Source: Vallitalea maricola (lineage in GTDB: Bacteria; Bacillota; Clostridia; Lachnospirales; Vallitaleaceae). From it: a stretch of DNA of 64,000 nt. The DNA is taken from contig NZ_BTPU01000001.1 of assembly GCF_036985595.1 (NCBI RefSeq), positions 1 to 64,000 of the forward strand, written 5' to 3'. A program made the translations under genes and the position numbers. The notes beneath the pieces are model-generated. The model searched no databases. It was given only the letters and a program-made list of their open reading frames with translations, and was not told the origin of the DNA. Positions within the stretch are counted from its first letter, which is position 1. Each line of letters opens with the position of its first letter. Of the stretch, positions 45,641 to 53,061 are shown in pieces.

Positions 45641-46378
45641 TCAACTGGTTACAACACCTAGATTATGTTCTTTTATAATACTCATTGCTTTAATAACTTC
45701 TTCCTTGGTAGGCTCTTTTGTGTCTCCAAGTTCATAAGTATATCCTAGTTCTTCCCATTTGAATTCACCCATTTTATGAAAAGGTAGAAGTTCAATTCTT
45801 TCTATATTATTGAAATTACTCAAAAATATAGATAAGTTTTTGATATGTTCTTCATTATCACTTAGTCCTGGAACCAATACATACCTTATCCAAACAGGTT
45901 TATTAAGCTCACCTAGATAATTCATAAAGGATATAGTAGGGTCAAGGGACACACCTGTAATATATTTATATCTATCACTATCATAACACTTTATATCCAG
46001 AAGTACTAGATCAGTATAATCCAGTACTTCTTTTGTGGTGTCATTAAAGATATAACCAGAGGTATCAACAGCTGTGTGAATTCCTTCTTCTTTACATCTT
46101 TTGAATAGCTCTGTAACGAATTTTCCTTGAAGGAGCGGTTCACCGCCTGTAACAGTGACTCCACCGCCTGAAAATTTCATGTATGATTTATATTTCTTGA
46201 TTTCTAGAATTAATTCTTCTACAGTCTTCTCTTCGCCATCACCTAGTTTCCAAGTGTCTGGATTATGGCAGTATTTACATCGCAAAGGGCAGCCTTGCAT
46301 AAAGATCACGAATCTTATACCAGGTCCATCTACAGTACCACAAGTCTCAATAGAATGAATTTTCCCTATTACACTCAT
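45641..46378 (-). CDS. pflA: Pyruvate formate-lyase activating enzyme
   Basis: A protein of 245 residues. The radical SAM motif CPLRCKYCHNPDTW (Cys about 29, 33 and 36) follows ETCGTVDGPGIRFVIFMQG, typical of PflA. GGGVTVTGGEPL (about 74) binds S-adenosylmethionine. It installs the glycyl radical on PflB. AAGGAGG precedes the ATG. It lies 37 bases downstream of pflB and is co-transcribed with it. Confidence 0.96.
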   Translation of the reverse strand: MSVIGKIHSIETCGTVDGPGIRFVIFMQGCPLRCKYCHNPDTWKLGDGEEKTVEELILEIKKYKSYMKFSGGGVTVTGGEPLLQGKFVTELFKRCKEEGIHTAVDTSGYIFNDTTKEVLDYTDLVLLDIKCYDSDRYKYITGVSLDPTISFMNYLGELNKPVWIRYVLVPGLSDNEEHIKNLSIFLSNFNNIERIELLPFHKMGEFKWEELGYTYELGDTKEPTKEEVIKAMSIIKEHNLGVVTS

Positions 46379-46415
46379 TGCAATAACCTCCTTAGGTATG
46401 GCTTAACACATTGTT

Positions 46416-48647
46416 TTACGCTCTTTCATGGAATGTTCTATGAATAACATCTAACTGTTGTTCTCTTGTTAATTTGATGAAGTTAACAGCGTATCCAGAA
46501 ACTCTTATTGTTAATTGTGGATATTTTTCTGGATGATCCATAGCATCTATTAATGTTTCTCTATCAAATACGTTTACATTGATATGATGACCTTTATCAT
46601 GGAAATAACCATCTAATAGACCTACTAAGTTACTTACTCTAGTTGTCTCATTCTTACCAAGTGCTTTTGGTACGATTGAGAAAGTATATGAAATACCATC
46701 TTCTGAATGCTCATATGGTAATTTGGCTACTGATGACATTGAAGCGATTGCTCCATTTTTGTCACGTCCATGCATTGGGTTAGCACCTGGAGCAAATGGA
46801 TCTCCACCTTTTCTACCGTCTGGAGTACTGCCAGTTTTCTTACCATAAACAACATTAGAAGTAATAGTAAGGATGGACATAGTAGGAACTGAATCTCTAT
46901 AAGTCTTATGTTTTCTTAGTTTGTTCATAAAGTTTTCAACTATTTCACTTGCAATATTATCAACACGGTCATCGTTATTACCGAATGCAGGATAACTATC
47001 AGCTTCTACTTCGTAATCTACAGCTAGACCTTCTTCATTTCTGATAACTTTGACTTTTGAGTGTTTTATAGCTGATAATGAGTCAGCTACAACTGATAAT
47101 CCCGCTATACCACATGCAGAAGTTCTTAGTACATCTTTATCATGAAGTGCCATTTGTAATTTTTCATAGCAGTATTTATCATGCATGTAGTGAATAATAT
47201 TTAATGTATTAATATATAATTGAGCTAACCAATCAAGTATAGCATCAAATTTTCTTGTAACTTCATCATAATCAAGATATTCAGAAGTCACAGGAGCGAA
47301 TTCTGGTCCTATTTGGTCTCCAGATTTTTCATCTCTACCACCATTGATTGCATATAGTAATGCTTTTGCAAGGTTTGCTCTTGCTCCAAAGAATTGCATT
47401 TGTTTACCGATTTTCATAGCAGATACACAACAAGCAATACCGTAATCATCACCATACCATGCTCTCATCAAATCATCGTTCTCATATTGAATGGAGCTTG
47501 TATCTATAGAAACTTTTGCACAGAATTTCTTGAAGTTCTCAGGTAATCTTTCAGACCATAAAACTGTTAAGTTAGGTTCTGGTGCTGGTCCTAGATTATT
47601 TAATGTATGAAGAGTTCTAAAACTGTTTTTAGTTACTAGAGTTCTACCATCAATTCCCATTCCACCAATAACTTCTGTAACCCATGTTGGGTCTCCAGAG
47701 AATAATTCATTGTAAGAAGGAGTACGTAGAAATCTTACCATTCTAAGCTTCATTACAAACTGATCCATTAATTCTTGTGCTTCTTTTTCAGTTAGAACGC
47801 CTGTATTTAAGTCTCTCTCAATATATATGTCTATAAAAGTAGAAACTCTACCTAATGACATTGCGGCTCCATCTTGTTCTTTTATAGCTCCAAGATATCC
47901 GTAATAAGTCCATTGAATAGCTTCTGCCGCATTAGAAGCAGGTTTGCTGATATCATGTCCATAAGTGGCAGCCATCTCTTTTAATTGTTTCAATGCAACG
48001 ATTTGTTCTGAGATTTCTTCTCTAAGAACAATGACATTTGGTTCCATGAAATCCATTTCTAATTGCTTTTTCTCTTCTTGTTTACCAGCAATTAGAAAAT
48101 CAGTACCATATAGAGCCACACGTCTATAGTCACCAATTATTCTACCTCTTCCGTAAGCATCTGGCAACCCTGTAATAATACCTGAATGTCTTGCTTGACG
48201 CATATTGTCAGTATAAGCATCAAAAACTCCATCGTTATGAGTCTTTCTATACTTTGTGAAAATTTTATCAGTTTCTTTGTCAAGTTCATAGCCATAAGCG
48301 TTTAAAGCATTTCTTACAACTCTGATACCACCATTAGGCATTATACCTCTTTTTAAAGGTTTATCAGTTTGAAATCCAACAATTTTTTCTAAGGCCTTAT
48401 CTACATAACCAGGACCGTGGGATGTTACTGATGAAGGAATTTTTGTTTCTGCATCTAAGATTCCTTTTTTATTTTCTTCTTTTGTTAGTTCACATACTTC
48501 TTCCCAGAGTTTTTTTGTGTTTGCTGTAGGTCCCTCTAAGAAAGAATCGTCACCGTCAAATGGTTTATAGTTTGTTTGGATAAAATCTCTTACATCAATA
48601 TTTTTTTCCCAATTTCCAGGTATAAAATTTTTCCAATAATCTTTCAT
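46416..48647 (-). CDS. pflB: Formate C-acetyltransferase (pyruvate formate-lyase)
   Basis: A protein of 743 residues from ATG 48647 (TTG 48653 is less likely given the GGAGGTC spacing). The adjacent catalytic cysteines are in YGIACCVSAM (about 415) and the glycyl-radical loop is RVSGYAVNFIKL near the C-terminus (Gly about 720). It converts pyruvate and CoA to acetyl-CoA and formate without oxygen. With pflA it forms an operon read away from a GntR-type regulator. The length agrees with classical PFL rather than with glycerol dehydratase-type relatives. Confidence 0.97.
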   Translation of the reverse strand: MKDYWKNFIPGNWEKNIDVRDFIQTNYKPFDGDDSFLEGPTANTKKLWEEVCELTKEENKKGILDAETKIPSSVTSHGPGYVDKALEKIVGFQTDKPLKRGIMPNGGIRVVRNALNAYGYELDKETDKIFTKYRKTHNDGVFDAYTDNMRQARHSGIITGLPDAYGRGRIIGDYRRVALYGTDFLIAGKQEEKKQLEMDFMEPNVIVLREEISEQIVALKQLKEMAATYGHDISKPASNAAEAIQWTYYGYLGAIKEQDGAAMSLGRVSTFIDIYIERDLNTGVLTEKEAQELMDQFVMKLRMVRFLRTPSYNELFSGDPTWVTEVIGGMGIDGRTLVTKNSFRTLHTLNNLGPAPEPNLTVLWSERLPENFKKFCAKVSIDTSSIQYENDDLMRAWYGDDYGIACCVSAMKIGKQMQFFGARANLAKALLYAINGGRDEKSGDQIGPEFAPVTSEYLDYDEVTRKFDAILDWLAQLYINTLNIIHYMHDKYCYEKLQMALHDKDVLRTSACGIAGLSVVADSLSAIKHSKVKVIRNEEGLAVDYEVEADSYPAFGNNDDRVDNIASEIVENFMNKLRKHKTYRDSVPTMSILTITSNVVYGKKTGSTPDGRKGGDPFAPGANPMHGRDKNGAIASMSSVAKLPYEHSEDGISYTFSIVPKALGKNETTRVSNLVGLLDGYFHDKGHHINVNVFDRETLIDAMDHPEKYPQLTIRVSGYAVNFIKLTREQQLDVIHRTFHERA

Positions 48648-48724
48648 GGTCAATGACCTCCTTCTAGCTTTATATTAATATACAGTTACCAAAGTTATTA
48701 ATTGCTATAGTTATTATTAGCTAT

Positions 48725-48774
48725 ATATATTGAACTTAAACATCTATACAACCATTTAAATAAGTTCAATATAT
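48725..48774. repeat. 14-bp inverted repeat in the pflB-gntR divergent region
   Basis: ATATATTGAACTTA (48725-48738) is exactly inverted at 48761-48774, 22 bases apart. A 12-base copy, ATATTGAACTTA, recurs at 48971-48982. All lie in the 398-bp AT-rich gap between pflB and the GntR-type gene, where no other feature is seen. Candidate operator for that regulator or another. Confidence 0.55.
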
Positions 48775-49045
48775 TTCTTTTATAAGTTGAATAGCAACAT
48801 ATAATTAGTAAATACATTTTTAAGTGATTTTATAACTCAGTAGTTAATAAAATTATATTATGTAAAACATGATGTATAATTTATAGTTATATTATATATG
48901 GATACTGTATACACGTCAAGAGATTTTTACAAAATAATCATTATCATTTAGTAAAAGATATTGATAAAAGATATTGAACTTAAAAAAATAGAATGATAAA
49001 ATGTATTATATAGTTTAAACATGAGAAGTATTCGAGGTGAAATTA

Positions 49046-49759
49046 ATGGAGAAAATAGAAACTAAGTATCAGAAAATCAAAAAGGATATAGAAAATAAAA
49101 TCAATACTGGAAAATTCAAGTCCGGGGAAAAAATACCATCTGAGCGAAAATTATGTGAGTTGTATAATATAAGTAGGATGACAGCAAGGCAAGCTGTCAA
49201 TGAACTGGTGAAAGAGGGTATTGTCTATAGAGAAAAGGGTAGAGGTACTTTTGTTTCATCACCTAATTTTCTCCAAAGAAATGTTAAAAGCTTTACTGAT
49301 ACCTTAAGAGAAAGAGGATTTAATCCCAGTACTAATATCATTGAATTTTCAACGGTTTATAATCTTAGAGAAATCAGTAATATAATGGAAGTACCCTATG
49401 AAACAAAATTTTACAAATTAAAAAGATTGAGGTTAGGGAATGAACTTCCTATGGCGTTAGAAACAGTATATATTCAAAAAGATAGATGTCTTGGACTTCA
49501 CAAATACGATATCAGCAAATCCTTATATGAAGTACTTGAAGAGAATTATGGATATAAAGTGGAGAATATATCTTGTGATATTGATGCTTGTATTGCTAAT
49601 AATATAATGATGAAAGTATTCAACATGAAAAAAGCTAGAGCATTGTTAAAAATAACAGGCATAAGCTATACAAGTAATGGGGAAAAATTATTCTATGAAG
49701 AATCTTATTATAGACCAGACTTATATAAATATCGTGTTGACATTTTTAGAAGAACATAA
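49046..49759 (+). CDS. GntR family regulator with UTRA ligand domain
   Basis: A protein of 237 residues from ATG 49046; GTG 49037 overlaps the GAGGTGA binding site. The winged-helix domain (KIKKDIENKINTGKFKSGEK, SERKLCELYNISRMTARQAV, VYREKGRGTFVS) is followed by a UTRA domain (about 90-237) with the usual VRRLRLGNELPMALET-like segment (KLKRLRLGNELPMALETVYI). HutC-type regulators of this kind bind sugar phosphates or related metabolites. It is divergent from pflBA. Control of pfl by a GntR/UTRA protein is not typical, so its target may be itself or a distant operon. Confidence 0.9.
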   Translation: MEKIETKYQKIKKDIENKINTGKFKSGEKIPSERKLCELYNISRMTARQAVNELVKEGIVYREKGRGTFVSSPNFLQRNVKSFTDTLRERGFNPSTNIIEFSTVYNLREISNIMEVPYETKFYKLKRLRLGNELPMALETVYIQKDRCLGLHKYDISKSLYEVLEENYGYKVENISCDIDACIANNIMMKVFNMKKARALLKITGISYTSNGEKLFYEESYYRPDLYKYRVDIFRRT

Positions 49760-49822
49760 ATTGAAAGGACTAAAATATTTTTAGTTATTGTATTAAGAAA
49801 ATATGTGGAAAAGTTGGTTTAA

Positions 49823-49842
49823 TTACAATAATTTTATTGTAA
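49823..49842. promoter_or_regulatory. 20-bp perfect palindrome upstream of the DUF1858 gene
   Basis: TTACAATAA-TT-TTATTGTAA. It lies in the 203-bp gap between the GntR-type and DUF1858 genes, 121 bases before the latter. It may be an operator or a weak terminator; no T tract follows. Confidence 0.4.
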
Positions 49843-49962
49843 ATAATTAGGATTTATATTATAATGAATTAAAATTTGATATTGTACTTCAAATTTTTAG
49901 CAACAAAATACTTCAGATTAGACGTTTATAACGACTAATACTATTAAAAGGAGGTAAATGCT

Positions 49963-50169
49963 ATGGCAAAAGTAACTAAAGACATGATAATCGCTGATAT
50001 TATTGCAGTAGATCAAAATATCATTCCTATTTTAATGGAAGCAGGTATGCATTGTATTGGCTGCCCATCTGCTCAAGGGGAAACATTAGAAGAAGCAGCA
50101 TTTGTACACGGGATGGATGTAGATGAATTAATTAACAAGATCAACACTTTTTTAGAATCTAAAGAGTAA
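49963..50169 (+). CDS. DUF1858 domain protein (hybrid-cluster-associated redox disulfide type)
   Basis: A protein of 68 residues. The sequence VTKDMIIADIIAVDQNIIPILMEAGMHCIGCPSAQGETLEEAA (key motif GMHCIGCPSA) has the CxxC of the DUF1858 family. Members occur near hybrid cluster proteins or as stand-alone small proteins; a redox or metal role is suspected but unproven. AAAGGAGG precedes the ATG and a terminator follows, so it is a single-gene unit. Confidence 0.9.
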   Translation: MAKVTKDMIIADIIAVDQNIIPILMEAGMHCIGCPSAQGETLEEAAFVHGMDVDELINKINTFLESKE

Positions 50170-50189
50170 ATAAAGATAGATATAAATTT

Positions 50190-50229
50190 AGGTACCCTTA
50201 TACGTATTAGTAGGGGTACCTTATTTTTG
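50190..50229 (+). terminator. Terminator of the DUF1858 gene
   Basis: AGGTACCC pairs with GGGTACCT, followed by TATTTTTG. It also sits between convergent genes and touches the mecA stop. Confidence 0.85.
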
Positions 50230-50230
50230 T

Positions 50231-50893
50231 TTATAAATTAGATAATATTTGAATTGCATTATTTTTTATGATAATTTCATGATGTTCTTCATAAAATGTC
50301 TCCATTATATTGGTAGCTGTTACCTTGTTCCCATATTCTGATAAGAAACCATTAAGACCTATAAATGCATCATTCTCATTATCTGATTTGTGGATAACAA
50401 GATAATACTCATTTATGGTTTCATCTTTATATAATGAATTAAGACCATTATAAAGTGGACTTATAATTTGGGCTACTTTAATCACTTCGTCAAGAGATTT
50501 AAAGGAATAAATAATCTGTTTTGTATTGAGAGTAACATTGATTTCTTTGTTCACTGTCTGGTCGTTATTATCTGCAACTTCTTTTTTCTTAAAATTACGT
50601 ATGTTCTGCTGAGGAATAGAAGCCAATTTATCATCTAATTCTTCAGGATTATCAACTTTAGTAATTATTAACATTATACTTTCTTTTGAAAGGGGTATTG
50701 CCTCAATCATTAAAGGTACATTATCTGCTTCAAAACCAAATTCAACAGAAGCTTGTGCCATCATATCTTTAAATAATTCTTGTGTCTTCTCGGTTCCATA
50801 TGCAAGTTCGCTGATCTTTATCTGTCTTTTTGTCAAATCTGTTTTATTTAAAGTACATCTAATCTGAGCATTACTTATCTTTTCAATTTTCAT
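50231..50893 (-). CDS. mecA: Adaptor protein MecA
   Basis: A protein of 220 residues. The N-terminal recognition domain (MKIEKISNAQIRCTLNKTDL; ISELAYGTEKTQELFKDMM) and the C-terminal ClpC-binding domain (FKSLDEVIKVAQIISPLYNG to YYLVIHK) are both present. MecA delivers substrates to the ClpCP protease; in Bacillus it degrades ComK. The two domains are separated by an acidic/basic linker (about 100-125). It is a monocistronic minus-strand gene. Confidence 0.92.
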   Translation of the reverse strand: MKIEKISNAQIRCTLNKTDLTKRQIKISELAYGTEKTQELFKDMMAQASVEFGFEADNVPLMIEAIPLSKESIMLIITKVDNPEELDDKLASIPQQNIRNFKKKEVADNNDQTVNKEINVTLNTKQIIYSFKSLDEVIKVAQIISPLYNGLNSLYKDETINEYYLVIHKSDNENDAFIGLNGFLSEYGNKVTATNIMETFYEEHHEIIIKNNAIQILSNL

Positions 50894-51139
50894 ATTATCA
50901 CTTCCTTAATACTTGACCTATATATGCTTAAGTTTTAACCTAGCATATATCATTTAATCATTTATATATTGAATTTCATGAATCCGATAGTTATAAAACC
51001 CAATATATATTAATTGCCTGCCTACATATTAAAAAAGAAAGTTACAATTTGAGATTTCTTATTCAAATCACATATTATCTCTTATGTATAGTATAATAGA
51101 AAGTGGGGTAAAATGTAAAGAGGATATTGCTGTCATTTT

Positions 51140-51183
51140 ATAAACGAATGTTTTTTTAAAAAAATTAATAAATGTTCGTAAAA
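51140..51183. promoter_or_regulatory. Candidate pair of inverted PurR boxes
   Basis: ATAAACGAATGTT (51140-51152) and, inverted, TTTTACGAACATT (51183-51171) match the Bacillus PurBox AWWWCCGAACWWT at 10 and 11 of 13 positions. The core CGAA is present in both, in opposite orientation, and the spacing between boxes is 18. They lie directly upstream of a -35 element. This fits purine-responsive control of purA; PurR itself is not in the window. Confidence 0.6.
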
Positions 51184-51186
51184 CTA

Positions 51187-51215
51187 TTGATTTTATTTTC
51201 TTTTTCTGTTAAAAT
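51187..51215 (+). promoter_or_regulatory. Promoter ahead of the purA leader
   Basis: TTGATT, 17-nt spacer, TAAAAT. It begins four bases after the second PurR-like box and would give a leader of about 440 nt before purA. Confidence 0.65.
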
Positions 51216-51330
51216 TTTAAAGGATTATGTTTATTTATCCCTATAAATTAGTTATAGAAAATTCCTTCTATTAAGTATATGAAACAGAACCATTTTCATA
51301 TGCGTCAAGGAAACTTTTTTAACGACTGAA

Positions 51331-51366
51331 ACTTCCTACGGAAGTCGAGGCATAGCCTCTTTTCTT
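51331..51366 (+). other. Two tandem hairpins in the purA leader, second terminator-like
   Basis: ACTTCC-TAC-GGAAGT (51331-51345) is followed by GAGGC-ATA-GCCTC (51347-51359) and TTTTCTT. An alternative pairing of CGACT with AGTCG is also possible. It resembles a structured leader with a terminator, or the end of an old mobile element; I recognise no riboswitch class. Confidence 0.5.
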
Positions 51367-51403
51367 GTATGTGTTATTGAAAATATTTTATAGAAGGTAA
51401 TAG

Positions 51404-51661
51404 TATGGGTAATAATAGATATAATGTGATTGAATTATAAGATGCCGTACCAGGTAATTTTAATCTGGTACTTCCATATAGATTTTTTATACGGGATGGA
51501 ATTGAAATTTTATCACGTATAGAGTTAACTAATAATTTAGAAACTGGTATCAATAATCTTTTTGCAGCTGGTGACGGTTAGGAGTAACAAGAAATTTTGT
51601 TTGAGTTTCTGTATCAAGTGTCATTGCTGCAACAACAATTCTCTCTAGAAAGGGGAAATAA
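51404..51661 (+). pseudogene. Remnant of a NAD/FAD-utilising dehydrogenase gene
   Basis: Across frames the sequence reads VPGNFNLVLPYRF, LYGMELKFY, RIELTNNLETGINNLFAAGDG, GVTRNFV*VSVSSVIAATTIL and then TAA, three bases before the purA ATG. This is the C-terminal part of a FAD-dependent dehydrogenase family (typical pattern ...LPYR..., LYGVEVKFYS, LETxIxNLYAIGDGAGVTRG, ASGVVVAREI) with an internal deletion, two frameshifts and stops. An ATG with a weak AGAAGG site at 51404 opens it. Nothing intact is left. Confidence 0.78.
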
Positions 51662-51663
51662 AT

Positions 51664-52938
51664 ATGTCAGCAAAAGTAATTATAGGAGCCCAATGGGGCG
51701 ATGAAGGAAAGGCTAAAATCATTGATATTCTATCAGAACAATCAGATGTAGTAGTACGTTCTCAAGGTGGAAACAATGCAGGTCATACAGTTACAGTTAA
51801 TGGAGAAGTTTATAAATTTCATTTAGTGCCATCAGGTATTCTATACCCAGGAACTAAATGTGTTGTTGGTAATGGTGTTGTTATTGACCCAAAAGGAATT
51901 CTAGAAGAAATAGCACTATTACATAACAAAGGTATTTCTACTGAAAATTTAAGAATAAGTCTTAGAGCTCATATAGTAATGCCTTATCATAAAACTCTTG
52001 ATGGTATCAAAGAAGAGTATAGAGGTAATAGTGACATTGGAACTACCAAAAAAGGTATTGGACCATGTTATATGGATAAAGCAGAACGTTCAGGTATCAG
52101 AATGTGCGATTACCTTAATCCAGAAGTATTTGAAGCAAGAGTTAGAGAAAATGTAGAATTAAAGAATTCTATTATCAAAAATGTATATAACAGTGACATT
52201 CAATTTGATGCAGATGAAGTTTTAGAAGAATACAGAGGTTATTTAAAACAACTTGAACCATATTTTGCAGATACTACAGTTATCGTATATGATGCAATAA
52301 AAGAAGGTAAGAAAGTATTATTCGAAGGTGCTCAAGGTACATTGCTTGATATAGACCTTGGAACATATCCATATGTTACTTCATCACACCCAGTTACTGG
52401 TGGTGTTTGTGTAGGAGCAGGAGTTGGACCTACTTTGATTGACGATTGTATTGGAGTTATGAAAGGGTATGTTACAAGAGTAGGAAAAGGACCTTTCCCA
52501 ACAGAGTTATTTGATGAAATGGGAGAGCAGATCAGAAATGTTGGACATGAATTTGGTACAACTACAGGAAGACCTAGAAGAACTGGATGGTTTGATGCTG
52601 TAATTGGTAAATTCGCAGTTAGAACAAGCGGTCTTACAGCTATAGCCCTTAATAAAATTGATGTATTAGCTAACATAGATAAAGTTAAGATTTGTGTTGC
52701 TTATAAAAAAGATGGCGAATTAGTAAAAGAATTCCCAGCAAGTCTTGAAGATTTAGCTAAATGTGAACCAGTGTATGAAGAAATGGATGGTTGGGGAGAT
52801 ATCACTAACATTCGTTCATATAATGAGTTACCAGAAACTGCAAAAGCTTATGTTAAGAGAGTAGAAGAATTATGTGGTGCTAAGGTAACTATGGTTGGGG
52901 TAGGACCTAACAGAGATCAAAATATTTATGTAGATTAA
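51664..52938 (+). CDS. purA: Adenylosuccinate synthetase
   Basis: A protein of 424 residues. It begins with the P-loop-like GAQWGDEGKAKIIDIL, followed by NAGHTV (about 38), the signature GTTKKGIGPCYMDKAERSGIR (about 124-144; GIGPCY visible) and GEQIRNVGHEFGTTTGRPRRTGWFD (about 287). It joins IMP and aspartate using GTP, the first step to AMP. AAAGGGGAAATAAAT precedes the ATG. A terminator follows. The upstream gene has decayed, so the leader promoter probably serves purA alone. Confidence 0.97.
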   Translation: MSAKVIIGAQWGDEGKAKIIDILSEQSDVVVRSQGGNNAGHTVTVNGEVYKFHLVPSGILYPGTKCVVGNGVVIDPKGILEEIALLHNKGISTENLRISLRAHIVMPYHKTLDGIKEEYRGNSDIGTTKKGIGPCYMDKAERSGIRMCDYLNPEVFEARVRENVELKNSIIKNVYNSDIQFDADEVLEEYRGYLKQLEPYFADTTVIVYDAIKEGKKVLFEGAQGTLLDIDLGTYPYVTSSHPVTGGVCVGAGVGPTLIDDCIGVMKGYVTRVGKGPFPTELFDEMGEQIRNVGHEFGTTTGRPRRTGWFDAVIGKFAVRTSGLTAIALNKIDVLANIDKVKICVAYKKDGELVKEFPASLEDLAKCEPVYEEMDGWGDITNIRSYNELPETAKAYVKRVEELCGAKVTMVGVGPNRDQNIYVD

Positions 52939-52968
52939 TTGCAATATTGCTATAACAATCCCATTATA

Positions 52969-53009
52969 TTAGGCAGGAGATACTTAATTTGTAAGTATTT
53001 CCTGCCTAA
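52969..53009. terminator. Bidirectional terminator between purA and the giant protein gene
   Basis: An 18-bp stem beginning TTAGGCAGGAGATACTTA, with one G-U pair, a 5-nt loop, and T-rich sequence after. It lies between convergent genes. Confidence 0.85.
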
Positions 53010-53061
53010 ATTTATTTGTGCAATTAAATTATTATAATAAAATATGAATGTAAAATATTTA

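Noticed and set aside
48654..49045. Rex or FNR binding site upstream of pflB
   Set aside because: No sequence close to TTGTTAA-N4-TTAACAA or TTGAT-N4-ATCAA was found; the repeated motif differs.
51241..51663. Purine riboswitch in the purA leader
   Set aside because: The three-way-junction core of purine riboswitches is not recognisable; the boxes upstream fit protein-mediated control better.
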